DNA of 64,000 nt from Stratiformator vulcanicus (GTDB lineage: Bacteria; Planctomycetota; Planctomycetia; Planctomycetales; Planctomycetaceae), in the NCBI RefSeq assembly GCF_007744515.1, contig NZ_CP036268.1:5006613-5070612 (forward strand), read 5' to 3'. Shown in pieces: positions 7,894 through 15,346 of the stretch; the stretch's first letter is position 1, and each line of letters starts with the position of its first letter. Made by a program: the position numbers and the translations under genes. Under the pieces are notes generated by a model. That model was not told the origin of the DNA. It ran no database searches and saw only the letters and a program-made list of their open reading frames with translations.

Positions 7894-7940
7894 TGTGACC
7901 CGGACACCGTCCGGGCGGCAAAGCCGCAAGAGCAACCAGC
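7894..7940 (+). repeat. family-D repeat with two hairpins, copy 1
   Basis: The core CCCGGACACCGTCCGGG is a 7-bp stem with a 3-nt loop, followed by GCGGCAAAGCCGC, a 5-bp stem with a 3-nt loop, then AAGAGCAACCAGC. A second copy with few differences lies at 44066-44114, about 36 kb away, also next to a family-B repeat. Confidence 0.8.
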
Positions 7941-7962
7941 GGAGTCGGAAAAGCTAACGAAT

Positions 7963-8027
7963 ACAAGCCGCGCACGGAGTAAGCGGATATCGCACGGGTT
8001 GATCCGCTTACTTCGTGCGCGGCTTGT
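7963..8027. repeat. REP-like palindrome, copy A1 (full)
   Basis: Left arm ACAAGCCGCGCACGGAGTAA GCGGAT and right arm ATCCGCTTACTTCGTGCGCG GCTTGT are inverted repeats around a short centre. It belongs to a family with eight loci in this window, all between genes, and is nested in the composite block 7843-8074. Confidence 0.9.
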
Positions 8028-8090
8028 CGAGGAACCTCTCGGAGCGAAATCCCTTGCTGGCGCTGCGGGCTTGTGTGAGGGGTGCACAAG

Positions 8091-9740
8091 TTAAATGTCA
8101 GGCAGCAATTTCTTAATTGCGTCCAGCGCATCGGCCTCGTCCGCTTTCTTGTCCGTCCGCCATTTCGTGATCCGCGGGAAGCGAACCGCGATGCCGCTCT
8201 TGTGGCGACTCGACAGCCGGATGTCTTCGAAAGCGAGTTCAAACACTTGCTCCGGTTTCACACTGCGGACCGGGCCGAAGCGTTCGATCGTGTTGCGGCG
8301 GATCCACCGGTCGACCTTACCGATCTCCTCGTCGGTCAATCCGCTATAGGCTTTGGCGAATGGGACCAGTTCTCCCTCATTCCACGCGGCGAAGGTGTAA
8401 TCGCTGTACAGGCTCGCCCGCCGACCGTGGCCGCGCTGGGCATAAATCATGACCGCGTCGACCGTGAAGGGCTCGATCTTCCACTTCCACCACGGCCCCC
8501 GCACCCGCCCGACCCCGTACTCGGAATCGTTGCGCTTGAGCATCAAACCTTCTGCACGACGCTCGCGACTCGTCTCCCGCAATTTGGCTAAATCTTCCCA
8601 AGACGGCGATTGAACAACCTCGCTTAACGAGATCGCCAACCGCTCCCGGTCCGCCGCCCCCTCCAACGGCAACGTTGATTCAACCCCCTCACCTCTGATC
8701 TCTAAACTCTCAACGAGCGACGCAAGTCGCGCCCGCCTCTTTGCCATCGGCCACGTGCGAACGTCTGCCCCGTCCCACTCCAGTAGATCGAATGCAATGA
8801 AATGCGCCGGCACGTCTGAAAGAATTTTCTTGCCGAGCGTCTTCCGCCCGATCCGCCGCTGCAACTCACCGAAGGGCAAGACGTTGCCCTCCTTCATTGC
8901 GACGAGTTCGCCGTCGAGGGCCGTGCCGTCGGGAAGCGCTTCGATCACCGGCTGCAGGTCGGGAAACCGCTCGGTCAGCAACTCCTCACCGCGCGACCAC
9001 AGAAAACTCTGCCCCGATCGGCGGATCATCTGTGCTCGGATACCGTCCCATTTCCATTCGACCTGCCACTGCGTCACCTCGCCGAGCGAACTCGGCTCCG
9101 CTTCCAACGGATGGGCGAGGAAGAACGGGTAAGGCCGGCTCGCTTCAAGTTCCCCATCGTCTTCGGTGGAGATGAGCGACCGGAAGAACTCCGGCGTCGG
9201 CTCCCATTGGCCCATCAAGCGATGCGCAACGAGGGCGACATCGATCTCGGCGACCTCAGCAAGTGCCTTCGTCACCGATCGCTGCTGCACGCCAACGCGA
9301 AAGGAGCCGGTCAGCAGTTTATTGAAGACGAATCGCTCTGCCCTGTTCAGGCCAGACCACTTGCTCCACAGTATTTCGCCCTGCTCTTCGGGTGAAAGTT
9401 TCTTCAATGGCAGCAGCGTGTCCTCGATCACGGCGTGCAGCGGCTCAGCGCTCGACACGGTCGCTTCGGGCAATAGGAGCGCGATCGTCTCGGCGAGATC
9501 GCCGACGACTTCGTAGCTCTCCTCGAACAACCATTCCGAGACCCCCGCCGCTCCGATCGCCGCCGCCCGCAGATCACCCGACTTGATGACCCGCTTCAGC
9601 TTCCGCCCCGTCAGCACATGCACCGCCCACGCGGCGTCCTCGGGTTCCGCTTTGCGAAAGTAATCGACGAGCGCAGCATGTTTCGCGGAGGTCTTATTCG
9701 TCTCATCAAGACGGGTAAACAGCTCGGCAAACAGGCGCAT
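8091..9740 (-). CDS. ATP-dependent DNA ligase of the damage-response cluster
   Basis: 549 residues. An N-terminal DNA-binding domain is followed by the adenylation domain with WKWDGIRAQ, whose lysine forms the AMP adduct. Further motifs include DGELVA, EGLMLKR and WWKWKIEP, then an OB-fold C-terminal domain. The enzyme joins nicked DNA with ATP, adenylating itself first. Length and order fit the bacterial ligase family found next to lhr, pdeM and the MBL exonuclease. ATG start at 9740. Residues about 343-352 (SLEIRGEGVES) look like a short in-frame repeat, related to the one inside lhr. It is separated from lhr by the oppositely oriented small membrane gene. Confidence 0.93.
   Translation of the reverse strand: MRLFAELFTRLDETNKTSAKHAALVDYFRKAEPEDAAWAVHVLTGRKLKRVIKSGDLRAAAIGAAGVSEWLFEESYEVVGDLAETIALLLPEATVSSAEPLHAVIEDTLLPLKKLSPEEQGEILWSKWSGLNRAERFVFNKLLTGSFRVGVQQRSVTKALAEVAEIDVALVAHRLMGQWEPTPEFFRSLISTEDDGELEASRPYPFFLAHPLEAEPSSLGEVTQWQVEWKWDGIRAQMIRRSGQSFLWSRGEELLTERFPDLQPVIEALPDGTALDGELVAMKEGNVLPFGELQRRIGRKTLGKKILSDVPAHFIAFDLLEWDGADVRTWPMAKRRARLASLVESLEIRGEGVESTLPLEGAADRERLAISLSEVVQSPSWEDLAKLRETSRERRAEGLMLKRNDSEYGVGRVRGPWWKWKIEPFTVDAVMIYAQRGHGRRASLYSDYTFAAWNEGELVPFAKAYSGLTDEEIGKVDRWIRRNTIERFGPVRSVKPEQVFELAFEDIRLSSRHKSGIAVRFPRITKWRTDKKADEADALDAIKKLLPDI
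8683..8716. repeat. short CTCACCTCT-type repeat, in frame inside the ligase gene
   Basis: The run CCCCTCACCTCTGATCTCTA followed by AACTCTCAAC resembles one arm of the palindromic insert in lhr (6808-6840). It encodes SLEIRGEGVES between the ALASLV helix and the next conserved block. The match is shorter and less exact than the lhr copy. Confidence 0.5.
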
Positions 9741-9762
9741 GCCTGATTATAGCGGGGATATC

Positions 9763-9793
9763 CACACAAGCCCGCAGAGCCAGAAAGGGATTT
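9763..9793 (+). repeat. family-B dispersed repeat, intergenic copy
   Basis: Reads CACACAAGCCCGCAGAGCCA then GAAAGGGATT, matching the family-B consensus with a few changes. It lies between the ligase start and the REP-like copy A2, so the two families again sit side by side. Confidence 0.75.
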
Positions 9794-9839
9794 CGCTTAA
9801 AACTCGCCGATCCGCGCACGTCGTGAGCGAATCTCCCCA

Positions 9840-9933
9840 ACAAGCCGCGCACGTAGTAAGCGGATCGAGCACGTCGCGGGGCCTCCAAGTCGGGATGCCT
9901 CCCCGTGATCCGCTTACTTCGTGCGCGGCTTGT
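9840..9933. repeat. REP-like palindrome, copy A2 (full)
   Basis: ACAAGCCGCGCACGTAGTAA GCGGAT on the left and ATCCGCTTACTTCGTGCGCG GCTTGT on the right, with a longer centre that shares GGGATGCCTCCCCG with copies A3 and A5. It lies between the 3' end of the upstream sulfatase and the ligase start. Confidence 0.9.
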
Positions 9934-9949
9934 GATCAATGCATATGTT

Positions 9950-11470
9950 TTACTTCGGGCCCGCTTTATTAATTCGCGTGGCCTCGCGTTCTGCACCGGC
10001 GGGGTCGCCGTAGATGTCCCCTCGGCCATAGGGAACTTTGCCGGTGGGCTGCTTTCGACCGCCCGTCTCGCGATCGTAATAGTCTTGAGAGTAGTTCTTG
10101 GGAATGGTGTCGCCTGTCGCGTACTGCCAAGCATCCATAGCTTCGCGTAGCTCTGTAAGAATTCCCTCTGCTGCGGAGTCTCCATCGCCTTGGCGGAAGC
10201 GGTCGACCAGATTATCCGTTTGCGTCGCGTCCTCGGGGCGATAGAACTCCTCCTCGGGCCGCGGAGCGAGGAAGACGTCCGCTTGGGCCTTGCTCAATTC
10301 ACCTGCGTCCCGTTTCTTCCGCAGGTCCTGATGCGACGGCGAGCGCACGGAATCGGCCGGGCCCTGCCACGCATATTGCGGACGCGCATTGCGAATATAG
10401 AGCCAGCCGTCCTCGCGTCGGACCGATCGGCCGTGGGCTTCGTAGTCGTGCCAGTTATGCTCGCTGAAGGCATACTTGCGGAGGTCGTCATCCGGATTCG
10501 CAAATAGTTGATCGAAGCTGACGCCCTGCACCTGTTCGGGAATTTCGACACCGGCGAGGTCGAGGACCGTCGGGCAGATGTCAATCGCGCTGACGAGGCT
10601 GTCGCAAGACGAGCCGGGCTGCGTGATCCCGTTCGGCCAATGGGAGACGAACGCCGACTTCATTCCGCTGTCATGCACGCGGGTCTTGGCCCGGGGGAAC
10701 GGCCGACCGTTGTCAGCCATGACCATCAGCAGGGTGTTGTCGAGCGCCCCCTGCCGCTGCAATTCATCCCGCACCTGTCCGATGAACCAATCGAAGCGCG
10801 TGATCTCGTTGTAATACGAGGCGAGGTCCTGCCGGGTGTCGGGCGTGTCGGCCAGATACGGCGGGACGACCACATCGGTCGGATCGTGCTTCGACCCATA
10901 GAGGTCGGGCTTCCATTGGACATCAGCATCCCAATTGCGATGAGCGTCATACGCGGCAAACCAGAAGAAGAACGGCTGGTCCTTCGGCCGATTCTCCGTG
11001 AGCTCGACCCAATCGGCTTCGCCACCCGACATGTTCTTCGTCTTGCCACCGGTCTTCGTCGACCAGACCTCGGAGTCGTCGACGCCATTTTGCGGCATGT
11101 GGTTTTTGCCCGATAAGGCAGTGTAATAGCCCGCCTCTTTCAGAAGTTTCGGAAACTTAACGAGATACTCCGGCAGCGGGCGATGCAGTTCGCTCGCCTC
11201 GCCATTGTTGTGCGGATAACGCCCCGTGATGATGCTGCAGCGGCTCGGGCTGCAACTGCTCGCCGTGAGGTAGAAGTCGGTGAACCTCATGCCGCCCGAC
11301 GCGAGGCTATCGATGTTGGGCGTACGTGCCGCGTCGTTGCCGTAGCAGCCGAAGTCGTTCCAACTCACGTCGTCCGCGATGAACAGGATCACGTTCGGCC
11401 GGTCATCGGCGGATGCGGTAAAGGAGACGGAAAAGACACAGAGCAGCGCGAGCGAGCGAATCGAAGTCAT
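9950..11470 (-). CDS. secreted formylglycine-dependent sulfatase
   Basis: About 506 residues from the ATG at 11470. It begins MTSIRSLALLCVFSVSFTAS, a clear signal peptide, then the DRPNVILFIADDVSWNDFGC metal-binding block. CSPSRCSIITGRYPH carries the C-x-P-S-R motif whose cysteine is converted to formylglycine. It would hydrolyse sulfate esters, probably of algal polysaccharides, outside the cytoplasm. A longer frame to 11527 adds a non-signal N-terminus and was rejected. It interrupts the ligase-associated cluster; all these neighbours are on the minus strand. The substrate cannot be read from sequence. Confidence 0.92.
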   Translation of the reverse strand: MTSIRSLALLCVFSVSFTASADDRPNVILFIADDVSWNDFGCYGNDAARTPNIDSLASGGMRFTDFYLTASSCSPSRCSIITGRYPHNNGEASELHRPLPEYLVKFPKLLKEAGYYTALSGKNHMPQNGVDDSEVWSTKTGGKTKNMSGGEADWVELTENRPKDQPFFFWFAAYDAHRNWDADVQWKPDLYGSKHDPTDVVVPPYLADTPDTRQDLASYYNEITRFDWFIGQVRDELQRQGALDNTLLMVMADNGRPFPRAKTRVHDSGMKSAFVSHWPNGITQPGSSCDSLVSAIDICPTVLDLAGVEIPEQVQGVSFDQLFANPDDDLRKYAFSEHNWHDYEAHGRSVRREDGWLYIRNARPQYAWQGPADSVRSPSHQDLRKKRDAGELSKAQADVFLAPRPEEEFYRPEDATQTDNLVDRFRQGDGDSAAEGILTELREAMDAWQYATGDTIPKNYSQDYYDRETGGRKQPTGKVPYGRGDIYGDPAGAEREATRINKAGPK

Positions 11471-11550
11471 CGGCATCAATATCCGGTTGAAGTGCGTGCT
11501 TGACGTCATTGAGCATCGGCGAGGCAACAGACGTCGTCAACGCTCCCCTT

Positions 11551-11628
11551 ATAAGCCGCGCACGAAGTAAGCGGATCGAGCAAGTCTGGATGCCTCCCCG
11601 CTATCCGCTTACTACGTGCGCGGCTTGT
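11551..11628. repeat. REP-like palindrome, copy A3 (full)
   Basis: A 78-bp palindrome with centre GAGCAAGTCTGGATGCCTCC CCG. It is nearly identical to copy A5 over the full length, which suggests recent movement or gene conversion. It lies between the sulfatase start and the YdeI-like gene. Confidence 0.9.
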
Positions 11629-11640
11629 GAATCATCATGT

Positions 11641-11668
11641 TATCCGCTTACTTCGTGCGCGGCTTGTG
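11641..11668. repeat. REP-like right-arm half copy after A3
   Basis: A second right arm, ATCCGCTTACTTCGTGCGCG GCTTGT, follows A3 after a short spacer. The trailing TGAATCAT is also shared with the end of A3, so it looks like a tandem partial duplication of the right half. Confidence 0.85.
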
Positions 11669-11673
11669 AATCA

Positions 11674-12258
11674 TTATGGATAATTGGCTCGCACGTTTTC
11701 CGCGGCCTTTGCGACGGTTTCGGCGATTCGCTTCTCCCGCGTCGCGGAACGTTTGGCCGATTTGATCCACCACAGAATGCCCTTCTTGACGGAATCGGGG
11801 AAGGCGTCGAAGTGCTGTTTCGCCGAACGATTCTGCTTCAGGGCCTTCGCCAGATCGGGAGGAATGACAAGGTCTTCAACGTCGTCAAGGACCGTCCAGC
11901 TTCCGTCGGCTTTTGCCTGCTCGATTTTTGCCCAGCCCGCCGGGGTCATCAGGCCGTCACTCTCCAGTCGCTCGACGCGTTGCTTGTTGAGCCGTGACCA
12001 CGGGCTGCCCGGCTTCCGGGGCGAGATGAGGAGTTTCGTCCGTTCGGTATCGACCTTGCCCGGTCGGCTGTCGATCCACCCGAAGCAAAGGGCCTCTTCA
12101 ACGATCGCGTCGTAAGGCAGATATTTTTCCGGCACCGCCTTCCGGTACGTCACGAGCCAAATGCTCTCGGATTGTTCGTGGTGCTCTGCCAACCAATGCC
12201 GCCACTCGTCGCGAGAGGCGACTTCGACGTGTTCCAGTTCGTCGATGGCCGACGGCAA
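11674..12258 (-). CDS. YdeI/OmpD-associated family protein
   Basis: 194 residues. The family signature region reads WLVTYRKAVPEKYLPYDAIVEEALCFGWIDS, followed by ISPRKPGSPWSRLNKQRVERL and a C-terminal KGILWWIKSAKRSATREKRI block. These fit the YdeI/OmpD-associated family; members have been linked to stress or bacteriocin protection, but the biochemical role is unclear. The start is a TTG with a GGAAG-like ribosome-binding site; the frame closes with a TGA about ten codons upstream. It lies between two REP-like repeats and may be co-oriented with Uma2 and the exonuclease. Confidence 0.85.
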   Translation of the reverse strand: MPSAIDELEHVEVASRDEWRHWLAEHHEQSESIWLVTYRKAVPEKYLPYDAIVEEALCFGWIDSRPGKVDTERTKLLISPRKPGSPWSRLNKQRVERLESDGLMTPAGWAKIEQAKADGSWTVLDDVEDLVIPPDLAKALKQNRSAKQHFDAFPDSVKKGILWWIKSAKRSATREKRIAETVAKAAENVRANYP

Positions 12259-12302
12259 CGCTTCCGGCTCCGCTTGGGTTCAGTCATGTGAGAGCCGCGA
12301 AC

Positions 12303-12329
12303 GATCCGCTTACTGCGTGCGCGGCTTAT
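12303..12329. repeat. REP-like right-arm half copy A4
   Basis: A lone right arm, ATCCGCTTACTGCGTGCGCG GCTT, without a visible left arm. It lies between the YdeI-like gene start and the end of the Uma2-family gene. Confidence 0.8.
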
Positions 12330-12338
12330 TCACTCTTG

Positions 12339-13061
12339 TTATGAGTGTGTCGATCTTTGCGATTTGAGGCGATCAACGAAAGCATGATGGGCTTCCGATT
12401 TCATGCCCTCGGCCAACACATCGAGAACCTGCTTCAGGTCACCTTCGACCAATGCCTGAACGTCAAGCACGAGGCCGGGAAACGTCTCGCTTTCGATTCG
12501 ACCCGAATCATCGAGATCGAGTTGTTCGAAGTTCCCCTCGCGAAGCACGAACCAAGCAATTGACTGACTCTGGGTCATCCACACCAGATATTCTCTGACG
12601 CCGCTGCGGCGGTAAGCGTGCAGCTTCTCATGCAGATCGTAACTCGCCGAACTGGCCGCGACTTCGCACACGAGTTCCGGGGCATTTTGAATGTAGCCCT
12701 TCTCCGTCATTCGCGTCTGCCCGCCGTACTCCGGCTTGATTCGCAGCGAGGCGTCCGGCTGCGGACTATTGTCGATATCGAGTAGCACCGTGCTATTGTC
12801 GGCAGTCCCGACGCCCGGTGTCGAAGCCTTATAAAATGACAGCCAGCCGATCAGATCTGAGTGCGGCTCACCATGACGATCAGTTCTTACCGGCGATCCC
12901 ATGTAGACCCTCCCATCAATAAGTTCCGCCTTCTTCAATTCCGGCATCGCTTCGTAACGGCGCAGAAACTCCGGCAGAGTGAGGTGATCGCCGTTGACCA
13001 GCGGCGGCACCTCCGTCGCGGATTCCTCGCGCGGTAAAAGTGCTTGGACATCGATCGACAA
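12339..13061 (-). CDS. Uma2-family (DUF820) putative nuclease
   Basis: 240 residues. The core has the PD-(D/E)xK order of the Uma2 family: PQPDASLRIKP with the aspartate, LVCEVAASSASYDLHEK with the glutamate and lysine, then AYRRSGVREYLVW. The start is TTG at 13061 with a GGAGAAG ribosome-binding site just upstream; the first ATG is much further in. The family is widespread in cyanobacteria and planctomycetes and is called an endonuclease by fold; activity and target are generally unknown. It sits in the gap between exonuclease and YdeI-like genes, flanked by repeats. Confidence 0.85.
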   Translation of the reverse strand: MSIDVQALLPREESATEVPPLVNGDHLTLPEFLRRYEAMPELKKAELIDGRVYMGSPVRTDRHGEPHSDLIGWLSFYKASTPGVGTADNSTVLLDIDNSPQPDASLRIKPEYGGQTRMTEKGYIQNAPELVCEVAASSASYDLHEKLHAYRRSGVREYLVWMTQSQSIAWFVLREGNFEQLDLDDSGRIESETFPGLVLDVQALVEGDLKQVLDVLAEGMKSEAHHAFVDRLKSQRSTHS

Positions 13062-13129
13062 GGTCTTCTCCCCAAATCTGGCCCTCAGATCACTTCAATT
13101 TAATCATACGGTAAAAACGTTGCACTCAC

Positions 13130-13207
13130 ACAAGCCGCGCACGTAGTAAGCGGATCGAGCAAGTCTGGATGCCTCTCCGATATCCGCTTACTTCGTGCGC
13201 GGCTTGT
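13130..13207. repeat. REP-like palindrome, copy A5 (full)
   Basis: A 78-bp palindrome very close to A3, with centre GAGCAAGTCTGGATGCCTCT CCG. It lies between the 3' end of the exonuclease gene and the Uma2-family start. Confidence 0.9.
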
Positions 13208-13222
13208 TTGCGGAGCATCCAC

Positions 13223-14263
13223 CTACTCGCCGCCCCCGCTCTTCCCATCGCCCGTCTCACCAGTCTCCCCGTCATCCGACTCCCCTTCCCACCACGTGTC
13301 GAGCATCTCCGCCTCGTAGCCTTGCTCCCGCAGGCGGCGGACAACGGCGCGGCGGGAGCCATGGGTGGCGAAGACGCGTTCGGCTCCGGTCGCTTCAATC
13401 GAATGGAACAGGCTCGGCCAGTCGACGTGATCGCTGAGGACGAATCCGCGGTCGACCGCCCGCCGTCGACGCTGGCCGCGGACGAGCATCCACCCCGACG
13501 CAAACCCAGTCGCGACGTTCCCGAATTTCCGCAGCCACGGCGTGCCCTGCGCGCTGGGCGGGGCGATCACGAGGGCCCCCTGCCAATCCTTTCCCCGCTC
13601 GCCCCGACCGGCATACTCGGTCTCAGGGAGTTCAATGCCGGTCGCGCGGTAATCGCGATTGCACATCTCCACGGCTCCGTGGCAATAAATGGGTGCGATC
13701 GACGGGTCGACTCCGGCCAGCAATCGCTGCGACTTCCCAAGAGCGTAGGCGAATAGCACGCTTACCTTTCCCGCATCTCGGTTCGCCCGCCACCAGTCGT
13801 CGACCTGCTCGAAGACCGACACCTGCGACGGCCACTGGTAAATCGGCAACCCAAACGTGCTCTCTGTGATGAAGGTATGACAGCGAACCGGCTCGAAGTT
13901 CGCACAAGTACGATCAGGGTCGGTCTTGTAATCCCCGCTCACGCACCAAACCTCGCCACGATGCTCAATCCGAATCTGAGCCGATCCGAGGATATGCCCG
14001 GCAGGATGGAGCGAAACGTCGACGCCGTTCATCGTCAGCCGCTCACCGTAATCGAGCGTGTCGATCACCGCCGACTGGCCCATTCGCGACCGCAACACGT
14101 GCTCGCCGTCGGTCGCCGTCAGATACTTCTCGTGCCCCCGCCGCGCGTGATCGGCATGGGCGTGCGTCACCACGGCTCGCGCGACCGGTTTCCAAGGGTC
14201 GATGTAAAAATCGCCCGCGGGGCAATGGAGACCGCGATCGGTGAGTTCGAGTACACTTCCCAT
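13223..14263 (-). CDS. ligase-associated DNA-damage-response exonuclease (MBL fold)
   Basis: 346 residues from an ATG at 14263. It is a metallo-β-lactamase-fold protein: THAHADHARRG (about 34-44) gives the H-x-H-x-D-H metal site, followed by HPAGHILGS, SGDYKTD, and TESTFGLP, as in β-CASP/SNM1-like nucleases. The C-terminal block FVLSDHVDWPSLF is typical. It completes the four-gene ligase-associated set with lhr, ligase and pdeM. The last 15 residues are Gly/Asp/Glu-rich and probably disordered. It is divergent from the 14301 gene, with only 37 bp between starts, so the promoters must overlap. Nuclease function is a family inference. Confidence 0.9.
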   Translation of the reverse strand: MGSVLELTDRGLHCPAGDFYIDPWKPVARAVVTHAHADHARRGHEKYLTATDGEHVLRSRMGQSAVIDTLDYGERLTMNGVDVSLHPAGHILGSAQIRIEHRGEVWCVSGDYKTDPDRTCANFEPVRCHTFITESTFGLPIYQWPSQVSVFEQVDDWWRANRDAGKVSVLFAYALGKSQRLLAGVDPSIAPIYCHGAVEMCNRDYRATGIELPETEYAGRGERGKDWQGALVIAPPSAQGTPWLRKFGNVATGFASGWMLVRGQRRRRAVDRGFVLSDHVDWPSLFHSIEATGAERVFATHGSRRAVVRRLREQGYEAEMLDTWWEGESDDGETGETGDGKSGGGE

Positions 14264-14300
14264 GACAGCAGTTTAGGACGCAGCCGGGAGGAGTCACGTA

Positions 14301-15119
14301 ATGGATGAAAAGTCAGCCTTTCGCGAGGAGAAGTTAGCCGTCGTCAGCGATGCTGCTGAAGCTCTCGCTTCGGCGTGGAAAGCCGACGGCTTCAAGGGGC
14401 GAAAACGCAAGCAAGCAGTGGCTCGGTTAGCGGAGACATTCGGGCGTGTGGAAGCACTTTTCCCCGGCGTTCGCGGGACGGCTGAAAGGGTCTTCGAAGC
14501 CTATCTGACACCGTGTACCGTTCGTGACGCCGAAGCGATTCTGGCTGATTTGGAGCGAACCGGCCCCTTTCCGGTGGAACATCCGCTGCTGGAGCGTCTG
14601 TGGGCCGCGGGCGGACCGGACATCGAACAGGTGCCGCCGACCGATCGGGTGATCCGAGCGCGACTGGGCCCCGTCGGCCTGATCCTCGACGGCCCGCCAC
14701 GCCGTCACAGCGGATACGATAACACGCCGCTCAACGCCGTATGCTTCGCTTCGACCGGAGGCGACGGCGATCACTATTCGCTGATCCCGATCGACGGAAC
14801 GATCACAGCGCAATCGCCCGTCGTGCTTTCGTTTCCCTCAGAGGAGGAACCCGTTTTCGTCGGCGAAAACCTGAAGCAATTCCTCTGCGCCGGACTGCAT
14901 TGGGGATACTTCGATTTCTTCGCCAATCTGGAAGACGAGCAGTCGGAAACCGCGGGCTGGTGGTTCGGCGAAGAGGTTGATGCCCAGCAGCAAGAATTCC
15001 TGCGGTCGCTTGCCGAAGAACTAGATTTAGAACCGATCCCCCCGGCGACAGTCGATCCTGACGAACTTTGGGCTAAGTTCAGCCCTCTGCTCGAAAATCG
15101 CTCCGACGCCATGCTTTAG
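14301..15119 (+). CDS. conserved protein of unknown function
   Basis: 272 residues from an ATG at 14301 with a strong GGGAGGAG ribosome-binding site. The protein is soluble, without signal peptide or membrane helix. The N-terminal third is helical and basic (ADGFKGRKRKQAVARLAETF). The middle has CFASTGGDGDHYSLIP and the later part PVVLSFPSEEEPVFVGENLKQFL. These last features resemble SUKH/SMI1-type immunity proteins, where a similar G-x-D-G block and FPSE-like strand occur, but the match is weak and I do not assign a family. It converges on the zeta partner gene; the two stop codons overlap. Confidence 0.7.
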   Translation: MDEKSAFREEKLAVVSDAAEALASAWKADGFKGRKRKQAVARLAETFGRVEALFPGVRGTAERVFEAYLTPCTVRDAEAILADLERTGPFPVEHPLLERLWAAGGPDIEQVPPTDRVIRARLGPVGLILDGPPRRHSGYDNTPLNAVCFASTGGDGDHYSLIPIDGTITAQSPVVLSFPSEEEPVFVGENLKQFLCAGLHWGYFDFFANLEDEQSETAGWWFGEEVDAQQQEFLRSLAEELDLEPIPPATVDPDELWAKFSPLLENRSDAML

Positions 15120-15346
15120 TTGGCCGTGCCGTCTACTTCGTCAGCCGCACGAATCACGTGAATCTCGCCGGAGTGCGGGTACTCCTTGATCAGTTGCCCG
15201 TCTTGCTCGTAGACCAGCGCGGTCTTCGTGCGGATTGCCCGCTCCCGGGCATCTTTGGCGGCTTGGTCCAAGCCCCTTTCAATACCGGCGATCCAAGCTC
15301 GGAACTCCGGTGACCGGGTGGTTCGTTTAGCCGCCGTATTACTCAT
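15116..15346 (-). CDS. small protein translationally coupled to the zeta-like kinase
   Basis: 76 residues from an ATG at 15346, overlapping the end of the zeta-like gene in ATGAGTAA. The sequence (RTTRSPEFRAWIAGIERGLDQ, then ALVYEQDGQLIKEYPHSGEIHVI) is helical followed by a β-hairpin with a tyrosine-rich strand. I recognise no named family. Overlap and context make it a likely functional partner of the kinase, perhaps antitoxin-like, but it does not resemble the helical epsilon antitoxin. A longer upstream frame overlaps the kinase and was rejected. Confidence 0.6.
   Translation of the reverse strand: MSNTAAKRTTRSPEFRAWIAGIERGLDQAAKDARERAIRTKTALVYEQDGQLIKEYPHSGEIHVIRAADEVDGTAN

Larger units (their letters stand above)
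7843..8074. repeat. nested composite palindrome: family-B arms around family-D and REP-like element
   Basis: The outer arms are an inverted pair: ACAAGCCCGCAGCGCCAGCA then AGGGAT at 7843-7870, and its near-perfect complement at 8049-8074. Inside lie a family-D hairpin element (7894-7940) and a full REP-like palindrome (7963-8027). The block fills almost the whole gap between the small membrane gene and the ligase, which converge here. It may act as a bidirectional transcript barrier; that is inference from structure and place. Confidence 0.85.

Noticed and set aside
12339..14263. Uma2 nuclease plus MBL exonuclease as a new defence pair
   Set aside because: The exonuclease belongs to the known ligase-associated set and a repeat separates the two; nothing else supports a defence system.
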